Assembly (NCBI GenBank): GCA_963750935.1
Contig: CAVVSR010000009.1
Location: 744,001-808,000 of the forward strand
Origin: JACCXG01 sp963750935
GTDB lineage: Bacteria > Acidobacteriota > Vicinamibacteria > Vicinamibacterales > 2-12-FULL-66-21
Length of the DNA: 64,000 nt
Direction: 5' to 3'
Shown: positions 19,309 through 27,866 of the stretch, piece after piece
How the letters are laid out: each line of letters starts with the position of its first letter
How positions within the stretch are numbered: the stretch's first letter is position 1
Made by a program: the position numbers and the translations under genes
The notes under the pieces: generated by a model
Seen by the model: only the letters and a program-made list of their open reading frames with translations
What the model was told of the DNA's origin: nothing
Database searches by the model: none

Positions 19309-20055
19309 TTACCGCAGGTGACGGCCGCCGTCGACGCGAACGGTCTCGCCGGTCACGAAGTCCGACTCGATCAGGAACATCACCAGCTTGACGACCTCCG
19401 CTTCGCCGCCCCAGCGGCCGAGCGGCGTCGCGGCCTCGACCGCCTTGTACTCGTCGTCCGGCGTTCCGGGCGGGGCCATGACCGGGCCGGGCGCGACGGC
19501 GTTGACCAGAATCTGGTCGTCCGCGAGCTCCAGCGCGAGCGCTTCGGTCAGGCCGATGACGCCGTGCTTGGCCACGTAGTACGGCAGGTAGCCCTTGTAG
19601 CGCGGCCGTCCGCTGCGCGCGACCCAGTCGCTGAAGTTGATGATGCGTCCGCCGCCGGCCGCGCGCAGGTGGGGCACCGCCGCGCGCGCGCACACGAACG
19701 CCGCCGTCAGGTCGACGGCGATCACGGCGTGCCAGGCGTGCACGTCGGTCTCCTCGAACGGCACCGATCGGTAGACCGACGCCATGTTGAGCAGCACGTC
19801 GAGGCGGCCGAGATCGGCGGCCGCGCGATCGATGAACGCCGCCGCCTCATCGCTGTTCGAGAGATCGGCCTGGTGGACGAAAGCGCGGCGTCCGAGCGCG
19901 CGCACCTCGCCGGCGACGTCCTCGGCCTCGCTCCGCGAACGGTTGAACGACAGCGCCACGTCCATGCCGCGGCGCGCGAGCTCGACCGCGATGGCGGCGC
20001 CGATGCGCTTGCCGCCGGTGATGATGGCGGCCCGGTTCGTCAGGTCAGCGGCCAT
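19309..20055 (-). CDS. SDR-family oxidoreductase (pteridine-reductase/FabG-like)
   Basis: The 248-residue Rossmann enzyme has the cofactor motif AAIITGGKRIGAAIAVELAR, NMAS in place of NNAS, the catalytic YYVAKHGVIGLTEALALE (YxxxK) and the end GETVRVDGGRHLR. TGGKRIG with a following basic stretch is typical of NADPH-dependent members such as pteridine reductases, but FabG-like ketoreductases are alternatives. The frame is open far upstream; ATG 20055 (MAADLTNRAAII) is the natural start. It lies 41 nt downstream of DoxX on the same strand, so the two may form an operon. Confidence 0.9.
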   Translation of the reverse strand: MAADLTNRAAIITGGKRIGAAIAVELARRGMDVALSFNRSRSEAEDVAGEVRALGRRAFVHQADLSNSDEAAAFIDRAAADLGRLDVLLNMASVYRSVPFEETDVHAWHAVIAVDLTAAFVCARAAVPHLRAAGGGRIINFSDWVARSGRPRYKGYLPYYVAKHGVIGLTEALALELADDQILVNAVAPGPVMAPPGTPDDEYKAVEAATPLGRWGGEAEVVKLVMFLIESDFVTGETVRVDGGRHLR

Positions 20056-20096
20056 GAGTGTGTTGCCAGTCTCGTCAGGTCGGTTGCGGGCGGACG

Positions 20097-20567
20097 TCAC
20101 AGCTTGTAGCGCAGGCGGGCCCTGCCGGCAGCATAGGCTTCCGCGGATCGCGCGCGGCGATGGTCCACCGACAGCGCCCCCGGCCCGGTCAGCATCACCG
20201 CCAGCAGCGCCGCGACGGTCACCATGTGGTACTCGACGCCGTGGCCGCGTCCCGGCGCATTCGCCCAGTTGAGAAAGAAGCCGTTGGAGAGATGCGCCGA
20301 CCAGATGGCGCCCAGCATCACGGCGATCAAGGCCGCGGTGACGTAGCGCGTCAGGGCGCCGGCAACCAGCATCAGGCCGCCGACGAACTCGGTGAGCCCC
20401 ACGGCTACGGCGAGGGGATATGCGGGGGAGAGGCCGAGCGTGGCGAAATAGGCCGCCGTTCCTGACAGGCCGCCGCCGTCGAACATTCCGAAGAGTTTCT
20501 GCATGCCATGCGCGACGAACATCACACCACAGACGACGCGGAGCACAGCAGGTCCGTACGGCTCCAT
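20097..20567 (-). CDS. DoxX family membrane protein
   Basis: The 156-residue protein has four hydrophobic helices of the DoxX fold: VLRVVCGVMFVAHGMQKLFG, LAVAVGLTEFVGGLMLVAG, YVTAALIAVMLGAIWSAHL and MVTVAALLAVMLTGPGALSV. The MFVAHGxQKLFG segment is the usual family marker. DoxX proteins sit in the inner membrane and are linked to redox or stress functions. A Shine-Dalgarno AGGAG precedes ATG 20567. Upstream, on the same strand, TGTCACAATAC with CGTC 12 nt after TGTCACA (20616-20594) matches a second copy in front of the NtrC gene at 54225. Confidence 0.9.
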   Translation of the reverse strand: MEPYGPAVLRVVCGVMFVAHGMQKLFGMFDGGGLSGTAAYFATLGLSPAYPLAVAVGLTEFVGGLMLVAGALTRYVTAALIAVMLGAIWSAHLSNGFFLNWANAPGRGHGVEYHMVTVAALLAVMLTGPGALSVDHRRARSAEAYAAGRARLRYKL

Positions 20568-20593
20568 TCAACTCCTGTTCTCGAAGGCCACGC

Positions 20594-20616
20594 GACGCTG
20601 ATCGCGTATTGTGACA
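20594..20616 (-). promoter_or_regulatory. TGTCACAATAC-N8-CGTC motif upstream of doxX-like gene
   Basis: On the - strand TGTCACAATAC is followed after 8 nt by CGTC, 27 nt before the DoxX ATG. The same 11-mer with the same CGTC spacing occurs at 54198-54220 before the NtrC-type gene. TGTCACA...CGTC resembles ECF41-type promoters, but the spacing here is shorter than I recall for that group. Confidence 0.3.
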
Positions 20617-20691
20617 CTCTTTCCGCGGGCGGATATACAGTAATGCCGTCGCGACCGGCGCGTTTCCGGGCCGGATTGCGGAGGCGACACG

Positions 20692-21981
20692 ATGCTGACG
20701 CGCCGGGCATTCCTTCACACGACAGGCGCCGCGCTGACGAGCGCCGCGCGCTTCACCGACGACAGCGTGGCGCGGACGCGCGACGCGTCGGCCGCGGTCC
20801 AGGATCGCGCGCCTGATGCGGTCGCGCGCGACGAAGACTACTGGCGCGAGATCCAGCAGGGCTTCACCCTCGACCGCACCATCATCAACCTGAACAACGG
20901 CGGCGTCTGCCCGAGCCCGCGCGTCGTCCACGAGGCGTTCAAGCGCTATCTCGATCTGTCCAACCAGTCGCCCTCGTACCACATGTGGCAGATCCTGGAG
21001 CCGAACATCGAGGGCGTCAGGCGGCGGCTGGCCGCCGCCTTCGGCTGCGACGCCGACGAGCTCGCGATCACGCGCAACGCGAGCGAGGCGCTCCAGATCG
21101 CGCAGCTCGGGGTGACGCTGCAGCGAGGCGACGAAGTCGTCACCACCAACCAGGACTACGGCCGCATGCTCGACACGTGGGAGCAGCGGGTCAGGCGGGA
21201 CGGCATCAAGCTGACGCAGGTGTCCTTCCCGGTGCCGCCGCCGTCGCTCGACGATCTCGCCGATCGGCTGCTGGCCGCGCTGTCGCCGGCGACGAAGGTG
21301 CTGCACTTCTGTCACATCACGAACCTCACCGGACAGATCTTTCCGGTGCGCCGCATCTGCGACGAGGCGCGTCGCCGCGGCATCAAGACCATCGTCGACG
21401 GCGCGCACGCGTTCGCGCACTTCCCGTTCAAGGCGGGCGATCTGGGGTGCGACTTCTACGGCACGAGCCTGCACAAGTGGCTGCTGGCGCCGATCGGCAC
21501 CGGATTCCTCTACGTGCGCCGGGCCGAGATTGCCGGGCTGTGGCCGCTGACGCCGGCGGCGGCGATCAAGACGAACGACATCCGGAAGTTCGAGGAGATC
21601 GGCACGCATCCCGCGGCGAACCACAACGCGATCGCCGAGGCGCTGTCCTTTCACGAGGGGATCGGCGGCGAGCGGAAGGCGGCGCGGCTGCGGTATCTGC
21701 GGAACCGGTGGGCGACGCGGCTCGCCGCCCACCCCAAGGTGAGGATCCACACCAACCTGAGCCCCGAGCACTCCTGCGCGATCGGGACCGTGCAGCTGAC
21801 GCATGTGCCGACGCGCCAGGTGATCGAACGGCTGTGGGCGGACTGGCGCATCATCGCCACGCCGATCGTCCACGCCGAGTACGAAGGCGCGAGGATCACG
21901 CCGAACGTCTACACGACGATCGAAGAGATCGACACCTTCGCCGCGGCGATGGAGCGGATCGCCGACAAGGGACCGGTCTGA
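20692..21981 (+). CDS. class V PLP aminotransferase, isopenicillin-N-epimerase-like, with Tat-type leader
   Basis: The 429-residue protein starts with MLTRRAFLHTTGAALTSAA, a twin-arginine leader, suggesting export. The catalytic part shows NLNNGGVCPSPRVVHEAFKR, NASEALQIAQLGVTLQRGDE, VDGAHAFAHF (PLP-binding Asp) and FYGTSLHKWLLAPIGTGFLY, where Lys is the Schiff-base residue. This is the cysteine-desulfurase-like subgroup often named isopenicillin-N epimerase; real substrates are mostly unknown. A GGAGG Shine-Dalgarno precedes ATG 20692. It is divergent from DoxX and convergent with the M16 pair. Confidence 0.9.
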   Translation: MLTRRAFLHTTGAALTSAARFTDDSVARTRDASAAVQDRAPDAVARDEDYWREIQQGFTLDRTIINLNNGGVCPSPRVVHEAFKRYLDLSNQSPSYHMWQILEPNIEGVRRRLAAAFGCDADELAITRNASEALQIAQLGVTLQRGDEVVTTNQDYGRMLDTWEQRVRRDGIKLTQVSFPVPPPSLDDLADRLLAALSPATKVLHFCHITNLTGQIFPVRRICDEARRRGIKTIVDGAHAFAHFPFKAGDLGCDFYGTSLHKWLLAPIGTGFLYVRRAEIAGLWPLTPAAAIKTNDIRKFEEIGTHPAANHNAIAEALSFHEGIGGERKAARLRYLRNRWATRLAAHPKVRIHTNLSPEHSCAIGTVQLTHVPTRQVIERLWADWRIIATPIVHAEYEGARITPNVYTTIEEIDTFAAAMERIADKGPV

Positions 21982-21990
21982 CGCGGCGGG

Positions 21991-23478
21991 CTATTGCCCG
22001 ATCTTCTTGCCCTCCGCGTCGTACTGCTCCACGGGGCCGTACTTGCCGACGATCGGGCCGATCTTGGCGCCGTCGCCGACCGCGACGATCTGCAGCCGGT
22101 CATCACCCCAGTACTTCTTCGCGGCGGCCTGGGCATCCGCTGCCGTGACGGCGCTGATGCGCGCCGGATAGGTCTCCCAGTAGTCGGCGGGCAGGCCGTA
22201 CAGCCAGCTGTTCACGTAGTAGCTCAGCACCGACTGCGGGCTTTCGAGCGACAGCGCGAAGCTGGCCACGATGGCGCGCTTGGCGTCGGCCAGTTCGGCG
22301 GCCGGCACCGGCGTGTCCCGCATCTCCGCGACCTCGGCGAGCAGGTCCTTGAGGGCCGGCTCGGTGACTTCGGTGCGGACCGAGGTCGAGACCGTCCAGT
22401 CGCCGCGGAAGTTCGTGGCCGAGATGCCGCTGCCGATGCCGTAGGTGTAGCCCTTCTCTTCGCGCAGGTGGCGGAACAGCCGGCCCATGGCTCCACCGAG
22501 CACGCGGTTCGCGACCAGCAGCTTCTCGTAGTCACTGTTCTTGCGGTCGAGCGCCTGCGTGCCGACCATCAGCGTTGTCTGCACCGAGTTCGGACGGGCG
22601 ACCATGTAGACCTTGCGGGCGCCGATCGGATTCGGATCGGTGACCGCCGGCTTCGGGGTGCCGCGCTTGGTCCAGCCGCCGAGCCGCGCCTCGACCGCCT
22701 TGCGCGCGTCGGCGAGCGTGATGTCGCCGGCAAAGGCGATCGCGGCATGGTCCGGGACGTAGCGGGCGCGGTGCAGCGCGACCATCGCGTCCCGCGTGAC
22801 CGCGTCGAGCGTCGCCGGGGTGGCGGAGACCCGTCCCGCGGGATGGTCGGTGTAGATCACCCGCGAATACTGCTCGGACGCGAGGAACGACGGGTTCGCG
22901 CGCTGCTGGATCAGCCCGGCCCGGGCCCGCGTCTTCAGCCGGTCCCACTCCTCGGCCGAGAACGCCGGTGCCAGCAGGATCTCCGACGCCAGCCCGAACA
23001 AGCGGTCGAAGTTCTCGGTCAGCGCGCTGCCGCTGATCGTCGCGTTCGGCCCCGACACGCCGGCGCCGACGTTGACGAACGCGGCCATGCGTTCCAGCTC
23101 CTGCGAAATCTGCTGCGAGTTCCGCGTCTCGGTCCCCTCGCGCATCATCTGCGCGGTGTAGCCGGCCAGGCCGGTCAGCTTCGGATCGTCGAAGTAGCCG
23201 CCGGCGCCGGGAATGATGATCTGGAAGGTGATCTGCGGCAGCCGGTGATCCTCGAGCACCATCAGGTGCAGCCCGTTCGGCAGGTCCACTTCCTGCGGCT
23301 TCGGCAGCTTGACCCGCAGCACCTCGTTCGACACCGGCGCCTTGCCCTTCAGCACCATGCCCGACGTGGATGGCGGCTGCTCGCCTGCCTGTTGCGCACC
23401 GAGCGGAACGATCACGAGGCCGAGCGCGATCGCGGCGCTCAGGATGCGATAGCCGTGGGACGTCATCGTCGACTCCAT
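21991..23478 (-). CDS. M16 family peptidase-like subunit lacking the zinc motif
   Basis: The 495-residue protein has a signal peptide (YRILSAAIALGLVIVPLGAQ) and two M16 domains, but where HxxEH should be it has GLAGYTAQMMREGTETRNSQ, so it cannot bind zinc in the usual way. The substrate-binding R/Y element is kept (EKGYTYGIGSGISATNFRGD). In bacterial M16B systems such a subunit pairs with an active one, and the partner is the next gene upstream. Its start overlaps the partner stop as TAATG (23476-23480), giving strict coupling. It is predicted periplasmic. Confidence 0.9.
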   Translation of the reverse strand: MESTMTSHGYRILSAAIALGLVIVPLGAQQAGEQPPSTSGMVLKGKAPVSNEVLRVKLPKPQEVDLPNGLHLMVLEDHRLPQITFQIIIPGAGGYFDDPKLTGLAGYTAQMMREGTETRNSQQISQELERMAAFVNVGAGVSGPNATISGSALTENFDRLFGLASEILLAPAFSAEEWDRLKTRARAGLIQQRANPSFLASEQYSRVIYTDHPAGRVSATPATLDAVTRDAMVALHRARYVPDHAAIAFAGDITLADARKAVEARLGGWTKRGTPKPAVTDPNPIGARKVYMVARPNSVQTTLMVGTQALDRKNSDYEKLLVANRVLGGAMGRLFRHLREEKGYTYGIGSGISATNFRGDWTVSTSVRTEVTEPALKDLLAEVAEMRDTPVPAAELADAKRAIVASFALSLESPQSVLSYYVNSWLYGLPADYWETYPARISAVTAADAQAAAKKYWGDDRLQIVAVGDGAKIGPIVGKYGPVEQYDAEGKKIGQ

Positions 23479-24842
23479 TACTGGCCGCCCTTCGGTGCCG
23501 CCGGCTTCGGCACGGTGTGGACCACCGTCCGGCCGGTCTTCACGAGGTACTTCTGCGCGACCCGCTGCACGTCGGCGGCGGTCACCTTGGCGATGTCGTC
23601 GGCTCGGGTGTTGATCATGTCGGGCTTGTCGTAGAACAGCGCGTTCTCGCCGAGCTGAACCGCGCGCTGCAGCGAGCTGCCGAGGCCGGCAATCACCGCG
23701 CTGCGGGCGCCGTTGCGGGCCTTCTCCATCTCCCAGTCTTCGATGGTTCCGGTCTTGAGGCGTTCGATCTCCGCGTCGATCGCGGCTTCCAGTTCCGCCA
23801 GCGTCTTGCCGGGCGCGGCGGTGCCGATGACCCGGAGCAGGGCAGGGCCGCGCGAGTCCTCGGTGAACGCCGCGAGGCCGCCGGACGCCAGCTGCTTCTG
23901 GCGGACGATCACCTCGTAGAACCGCGAGCTGCGACCGCTCGACAGCAGGGTGGTCAGCACCTCGAGCGGGTCGTCGTCCGGTGACGAGCTCGGAGGGACC
24001 TTGTAGGCCATGTCGATGCGGGCGAGCCGCGCCAGCGGGTCGTCGATGACCGCGCGGCGCTCTTCAGCCTGCGCCGGCTCGGCGATGTCGACCTTCGGCG
24101 GCGCCGGCTGTGACGGGATCGCCTCGAAGTACTTGCGGACCTTCTCGAGCGTGGCCTTGGTGTCGACGTCGCCGACGATCGAGAGGACGGTGTTGTTCGG
24201 CGCGTAGTAGGTCTTGAAGAAGGACGCGACGTCGTCCACCGTCGCGGCGCTGAGGTCGGCCATCGATCCGATCACGGAGTGCTCGTAGGCGAAGTTCTCG
24301 TAGGCGAGCTCGTCGAGGACCTCGAAGGTCTTGCCGTACGGCTGGTTGTCGACCCGCAGGCGGCGTTCCTCCTGGACCGCGTTCACCTGGTTGTCGAGCG
24401 CCTCCTTGGTGATCACCAGCGATCGCATCCGGTCGGCCTCGAGGAACAGCGCGAGGTCGAGCTGGTTGGCCGGCAGGATCTCGTAGTAGAGCGTCCGCTC
24501 CTTGTTCGTCGTCCCGTTCATGCTGCCGCCGTACATGAACATCAAGTACGGGTGCTCGCCGGGCCCGACGTTCTCCGAGCCCTTGAACATCATGTGCTCG
24601 AACAGGTGCGCGAATCCGGTGCGGCCCTTGCGCTCGTCGCGCGAGCCGACGTTGTAGTTGACGGCAATCGCGAACACCGGCGCGGTGTGATCCTCCGAGA
24701 TGATCACGCGCAGCCCGTTCTTGAGCTTCGTGTCGGAGAACTCGACGCGCTTGATCGGCGCCGCGCGCAGCGTCAGCGCGGACACCAGCGCCAGTGCGGT
24801 CACGGCGGCAACGCCTGCCATCCTCCGTGGGATATCGGTCAT
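23478..24842 (-). CDS. M16 family zinc metallopeptidase, catalytic subunit
   Basis: The 454-residue protein has an N-terminal leader (MAGVAAVTALALVSALTLRA) and the inverted zinc motif HLFEHMMFKGSENVGPGEH (HxxEH). The downstream glutamate is expected about 70 residues later, in the ALDNQVNAVQEERRLRVDNQ region. The family degrades oligopeptides inside a closed two-subunit chamber. It is coupled to the zinc-less M16 gene at 21991, so the two probably form a heterodimer in the periplasm. The Shine-Dalgarno AAGGAG stands before ATG 24842. Confidence 0.93.
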   Translation of the reverse strand: MTDIPRRMAGVAAVTALALVSALTLRAAPIKRVEFSDTKLKNGLRVIISEDHTAPVFAIAVNYNVGSRDERKGRTGFAHLFEHMMFKGSENVGPGEHPYLMFMYGGSMNGTTNKERTLYYEILPANQLDLALFLEADRMRSLVITKEALDNQVNAVQEERRLRVDNQPYGKTFEVLDELAYENFAYEHSVIGSMADLSAATVDDVASFFKTYYAPNNTVLSIVGDVDTKATLEKVRKYFEAIPSQPAPPKVDIAEPAQAEERRAVIDDPLARLARIDMAYKVPPSSSPDDDPLEVLTTLLSSGRSSRFYEVIVRQKQLASGGLAAFTEDSRGPALLRVIGTAAPGKTLAELEAAIDAEIERLKTGTIEDWEMEKARNGARSAVIAGLGSSLQRAVQLGENALFYDKPDMINTRADDIAKVTAADVQRVAQKYLVKTGRTVVHTVPKPAAPKGGQ

Positions 24843-24948
24843 GGAACTCTCCTTCTGGCCGGATTGACGGCGGACGAACCCTTTCAGCGAGGTAAAGAGA
24901 ATAGCGGAACTCGACGGCGGGGAGGAACGGAGCCCGGCAGTCTGGCGG

Positions 24949-25539
24949 TCAGAAATAGATGGTCAGGCCGAAATTCCACATCGACCCGCTGTGCGATGGC
25001 AGGAAGCGCCCCAACAGGCCCTCGTCATCATCGTCGTCATCGTCGTCGTCATCGCCGAAGTCCAGGCGAGTGTAGCGATAGTCGCCGTGCAGCGACGCGT
25101 GGCGACCGAGCCGCAGCTCCACCCCCAGGCCGGCGTGCCAGCCGAACTCCCGCGACGACACGCTGGACACCGTCTCGTCGCCGTCGAGCGTCTCGAGCTT
25201 GTTCGAGTACCAGCCGCCGCCGCCGAGCAGGTAGGGGGCGAACGTGCTGCGGGTCGGGTACATCAGCAGCGACGCCTGGATCGGCTGCTGGATACGGCGC
25301 AGCGTCTCGTCTTCGTTGGTCTCGGTCCGGCGTTCGAGCGACAGCTCGAGTCCGGTGCGTGGAGACAACATGGCGCGGATGTGGCCGCCGTAGAAGCGCT
25401 CGGCATCGTCATCGGAGTTCACGTCGACGTGCACCAGGCTCATGCGGCCGCCGATGCCGAATTGTGCAGCCGCGGGCCACGCCGAGCACAGGACGACTAC
25501 CGCGATCGTGACGGCCCTGAGCAGCAGGTTTGAATTCAC
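24949..25539 (-). CDS. small outer-membrane beta-barrel protein with poly-Asp loop
   Basis: From GTG 25539 the protein begins VNSNLLLRAVTIAVVVLCSA with a clear signal peptide ending AAAQF. The mature part shows alternating strands (GGRMSLVHVDVNSDDDAERF, FAPYLLGGGGWYSNKLETLD, WHAGLGVELRLGRHASLHGD) and ends NFGLTIYF with a terminal aromatic, the usual barrel insertion signal. A run of ten Asp residues lies in a late loop (FGDDDDDDDDDDEGL), perhaps a metal- or cation-binding surface loop. An ATG at 25698 would add 53 residues before the signal peptide and is unlikely. Function unknown. Confidence 0.85.
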   Translation of the reverse strand: MNSNLLLRAVTIAVVVLCSAWPAAAQFGIGGRMSLVHVDVNSDDDAERFYGGHIRAMLSPRTGLELSLERRTETNEDETLRRIQQPIQASLLMYPTRSTFAPYLLGGGGWYSNKLETLDGDETVSSVSSREFGWHAGLGVELRLGRHASLHGDYRYTRLDFGDDDDDDDDDDEGLLGRFLPSHSGSMWNFGLTIYF

Positions 25540-25806
25540 GTCGGAAGTATCGGATGGACGAGTGCGTCCCGCTAGACGGTTCGACGTGCGCGGCGAGGGC
25601 ACCTGGTTTCTGGAAGAGGGAGCGTGGAGCGGGAGGGTTGCGCTGAAGAGGACCGGCCCGCCGCGGATGCGGTCGACCGGGAACGGAACGCGAAGCACCC
25701 TGCGAAAGTGCTGACGTTAGTCGTTGCACACCGTCACCGGACCAGCCCGACGAGGCGTGATTACGTTCCGCTCCCGGTCCACCGCACCCGCGGCGGGCCG
25801 GTCAGG

Positions 25807-25859
25807 AAAAGGCCACGCCAGCGGAGCCTCCGACGGGAGGATGAGGCTCCGCGGCGTGG
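25807..25859 (-). terminator. rho-independent terminator after OmpA-like gene
   Basis: Arms CCACGCC-A-GCGGAGCCTC (25813-25830) and GAGGCTCCGCGGCGTGG (25843-25859) form a 17-bp stem with one bulged A and a 12-nt loop. On the - strand it is followed by CCTTTTCC, 43 nt beyond the OmpA-like stop. The remaining space from 25540 to 25901 shows no gene. Confidence 0.75.
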
Positions 25860-25901
25860 ACAGGCACTCGTCCTAGGCGAGCACCTGTATTGAGGCGCTC
25901 T

Positions 25902-26570
25902 CTAGGTGAGCACCTTGATCACGACGCGGCGGTTCTGCGCGCGACCGTCGCGGGTCTTGTTCGGCGCGATCGGCTTGTCTTCGCCGTAGCTGATCACGTT
26001 GATGCGGTGGAGCGGCACCTGGTGCTGCTCGTAGAGGTAGCGCTTCACGTTCTCGGCGCGCTCCATGCCCAGCTTGTAGTTCGTGTCCGGCGTGCCGGCC
26101 GAATCCGTGTGCCCTTCGATCTCGATGTAGGCGCCCTTCGGCTCGGCCTTCAGCTGCTGCACGAGCGTGTCGAGCTCGGCCTTCGCCTCGTCGGGCATCA
26201 CGGCCTTGCCGAACTTGAAGTTGCCCTTGTCTTCGCTGAGCACGACCTCGTAGACGAGGCGGCGCGAGGCCTTCTCGATCGCGTCGGCGCGGGTGTTCAC
26301 GGCCTCGGCCGCGGTATAGGCCGCGTCGGCGCGGGTTCCGGCCTGGGCCGCCCGCTGATCGGCGGCAGCCGCCTTCTGGTCGACCTCGGTGATGCGGCCT
26401 TCGTTGGCGCGCGTGCGCTCCTGGGTCTCCTCGACCGTCCGGGACAGCGTGTCAACCTTGTCGTTGACTTCCCCGACGTTCGTTCTCACGAACTTCTTCG
26501 TCGCACATGCCGTGGTCCCGCTCAGCGCGATCGCGAGGACAGGAACGGCCATCACAAACTTCTTCATCAT
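25902..26570 (-). CDS. OmpA-family peptidoglycan-associated lipoprotein
   Basis: The 222-residue protein has a leader and a lipobox-like end (VPVLAIALSGTTAC), then an Ala/Glu-rich coiled coil (about 30-110, TRANEGRITEVDQKAAAADQ) and a C-terminal OmpA domain: YIEIEGHTDSAGTPDTNYKL, ERAENVKRYLYEQHQVP and GRAQNRRVVIKVL. The Asp and Arg of the diaminopimelate site (HTDSAG...NRRV) are in place. It should tether the outer membrane to peptidoglycan. GGAGG precedes ATG 26570, and a 7-bp hairpin (26590-26607) sits just upstream. Confidence 0.92.
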   Translation of the reverse strand: MMKKFVMAVPVLAIALSGTTACATKKFVRTNVGEVNDKVDTLSRTVEETQERTRANEGRITEVDQKAAAADQRAAQAGTRADAAYTAAEAVNTRADAIEKASRRLVYEVVLSEDKGNFKFGKAVMPDEAKAELDTLVQQLKAEPKGAYIEIEGHTDSAGTPDTNYKLGMERAENVKRYLYEQHQVPLHRINVISYGEDKPIAPNKTRDGRAQNRRVVIKVLT

Positions 26571-26589
26571 TTGCCTCCGTCAGTGTTCA

Positions 26590-26607
26590 CGCCCGGTAAC
26601 CCGGGCG
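26590..26607 (-). terminator. hairpin between VWA and OmpA-like genes
   Basis: CGCCCGG (26590-26596), loop TAAC and CCGGGCG (26601-26607) form a 7-bp stem in the 69-nt gap. There is no T tract, so it may be a weak terminator of the VWA gene or a structure in the OmpA leader. Confidence 0.35.
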
Positions 26608-26639
26608 CTGCTGGTCCGATGTTTGGCTCCCTACGTTGT

Positions 26640-27623
26640 CTACGACGATGGATCTCCGCTGTAGCCCGTGCGCGCTCGGACGACCAGGCTGGTCTGGCGC
26701 GTGCGCACTTCGAGCCGCCTCCAGCCCCGCTGGCTGGACGCTTCGAACGCAAGAACGTACTGATGCCTGAGCTCGCTCGCCATCTGGCGCGCGGCGACGC
26801 TCGTATGAGCCGGCGAGCTGCTGATGAACAGGTCGCCACCGGTGCCCCGAGCCAACTCCTGCAGATCCGAGGCCACCGCGGCGGCGCGCTGGTGCTCCGG
26901 GTTCTCTCGCGGATCGTCCACGTCCGCCACCACCGCGAGGATGTAGACCGGCACGTCGATGCTGCTCGCCACCATCGACACTTCTTCGGGCGTCAGGCGG
27001 CTGCGCGTGTCGATGCCGTCGGTGATGACGACGACCGCGCCGCGATGCGGCACACCGCGCGGACCGCTCTTCGAGGCGCCCGCCACCATCCGCGCCGTCT
27101 GGGCGATCGCGTCGTAGAGCGAGGTCTGTCCGAACGGCTTCTCCGCCGATTCGAGCGCGGCCTCGAGCTTCTGCCGGCTCGACGTGAACGCCTGCGCTTC
27201 GCTCAACATCGTGTCGAACGTGAACACCGCGCCTTCGTCCTTGCCGCTCAGGCTCGCGAACACATGCTTGGCGGCGGCCTTCGCCTCTGCCGTGCGCTGA
27301 CCGACGCGCATGCTGCCGCTGATGTCGAGCAGCACCCCAACCTTGATCGGGCCGTTGAGCTCGGCGCGGAAATCGATAATCGGACGCCGCACGCCGGCCT
27401 CGACGATCTCGAAGTCCTTCTGAACGAGGTCCTTGACGAACCGACCCTTCCGATCGCGCACCACAGCCGCGACCGACACGAGATCAACTGATGAGCGGAA
27501 ACGTGTAGACGGCGCCTGCTGTTCAGCAGGTGGCTGGGCCTGTTGTGCCTGCGATGGCGCCTGATTGGCCGCAATCACAAACACCACACCGAAGATGCCC
27601 GTGAGCACCGTTCCCCCCGTCAT
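26640..27623 (-). CDS. secreted VWFA-related domain protein
   Basis: The 327-residue protein has a leader (VLTGIFGVVFVIAANQAPSQ) and the acidobacterial VWFA-related layout: a short beta domain (VDLVSVAAVVRDRKGRFVKD, then LVQKDFEIVEAG), then a von Willebrand A domain with the MIDAS motif VGVLLDISGSMRVGQ, a Thr in FGQTSLYDAIAQTARM and the Asp in VVVITDGIDTRSRLT. It should bind metal and protein partners in the periplasm or outside the cell. It lies upstream of the OmpA lipoprotein. Many copies of this family occur per acidobacterial genome. Confidence 0.92.
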   Translation of the reverse strand: MTGGTVLTGIFGVVFVIAANQAPSQAQQAQPPAEQQAPSTRFRSSVDLVSVAAVVRDRKGRFVKDLVQKDFEIVEAGVRRPIIDFRAELNGPIKVGVLLDISGSMRVGQRTAEAKAAAKHVFASLSGKDEGAVFTFDTMLSEAQAFTSSRQKLEAALESAEKPFGQTSLYDAIAQTARMVAGASKSGPRGVPHRGAVVVITDGIDTRSRLTPEEVSMVASSIDVPVYILAVVADVDDPRENPEHQRAAAVASDLQELARGTGGDLFISSSPAHTSVAARQMASELRHQYVLAFEASSQRGWRRLEVRTRQTSLVVRARTGYSGDPSS

Positions 27624-27852
27624 GCGAAGGGATCACTCCAAACCTCGCGCCATCAAGCTAAGTCGTTGATATTGTTCAATCTATGCTGCAGAGTCGGACT
27701 ACAGATCAGCTGGCGCGAAACGCTTTTCGAGCAAAACTTACACATTGCAGCCCGTTTGGGGCCTGTCACAATTACACTCCGTGACCGTTTCACGTGCTCA
27801 TCCGCAGGTTTTCCGTGCTCAGCCGCAACGGAATGCCCTGGAACGGTGCTGG

Positions 27853-27858
27853 TAAGAT
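27853..27858 (+). promoter_or_regulatory. -10-like TAAGAT for the 27867 aminotransferase
   Basis: TAAGAT ends 8 nt before ATG 27867. The 243-nt region 27624-27866 is otherwise empty of genes and unusually AT-rich for this window. Confidence 0.4.
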
Positions 27859-27866
27859 CGCTCGGC

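Noticed and set aside
20058..21873. Upstream extension of the SDR reading frame to 21873
   Set aside because: The open frame runs antisense to DoxX and the class V aminotransferase; the SDR fold starts at 20055.
21987..22000. CGGGC-TATT-GCCCG hairpin between convergent genes as terminator
   Set aside because: Only 5 bp, partly inside the M16 coding end and without a T tract.
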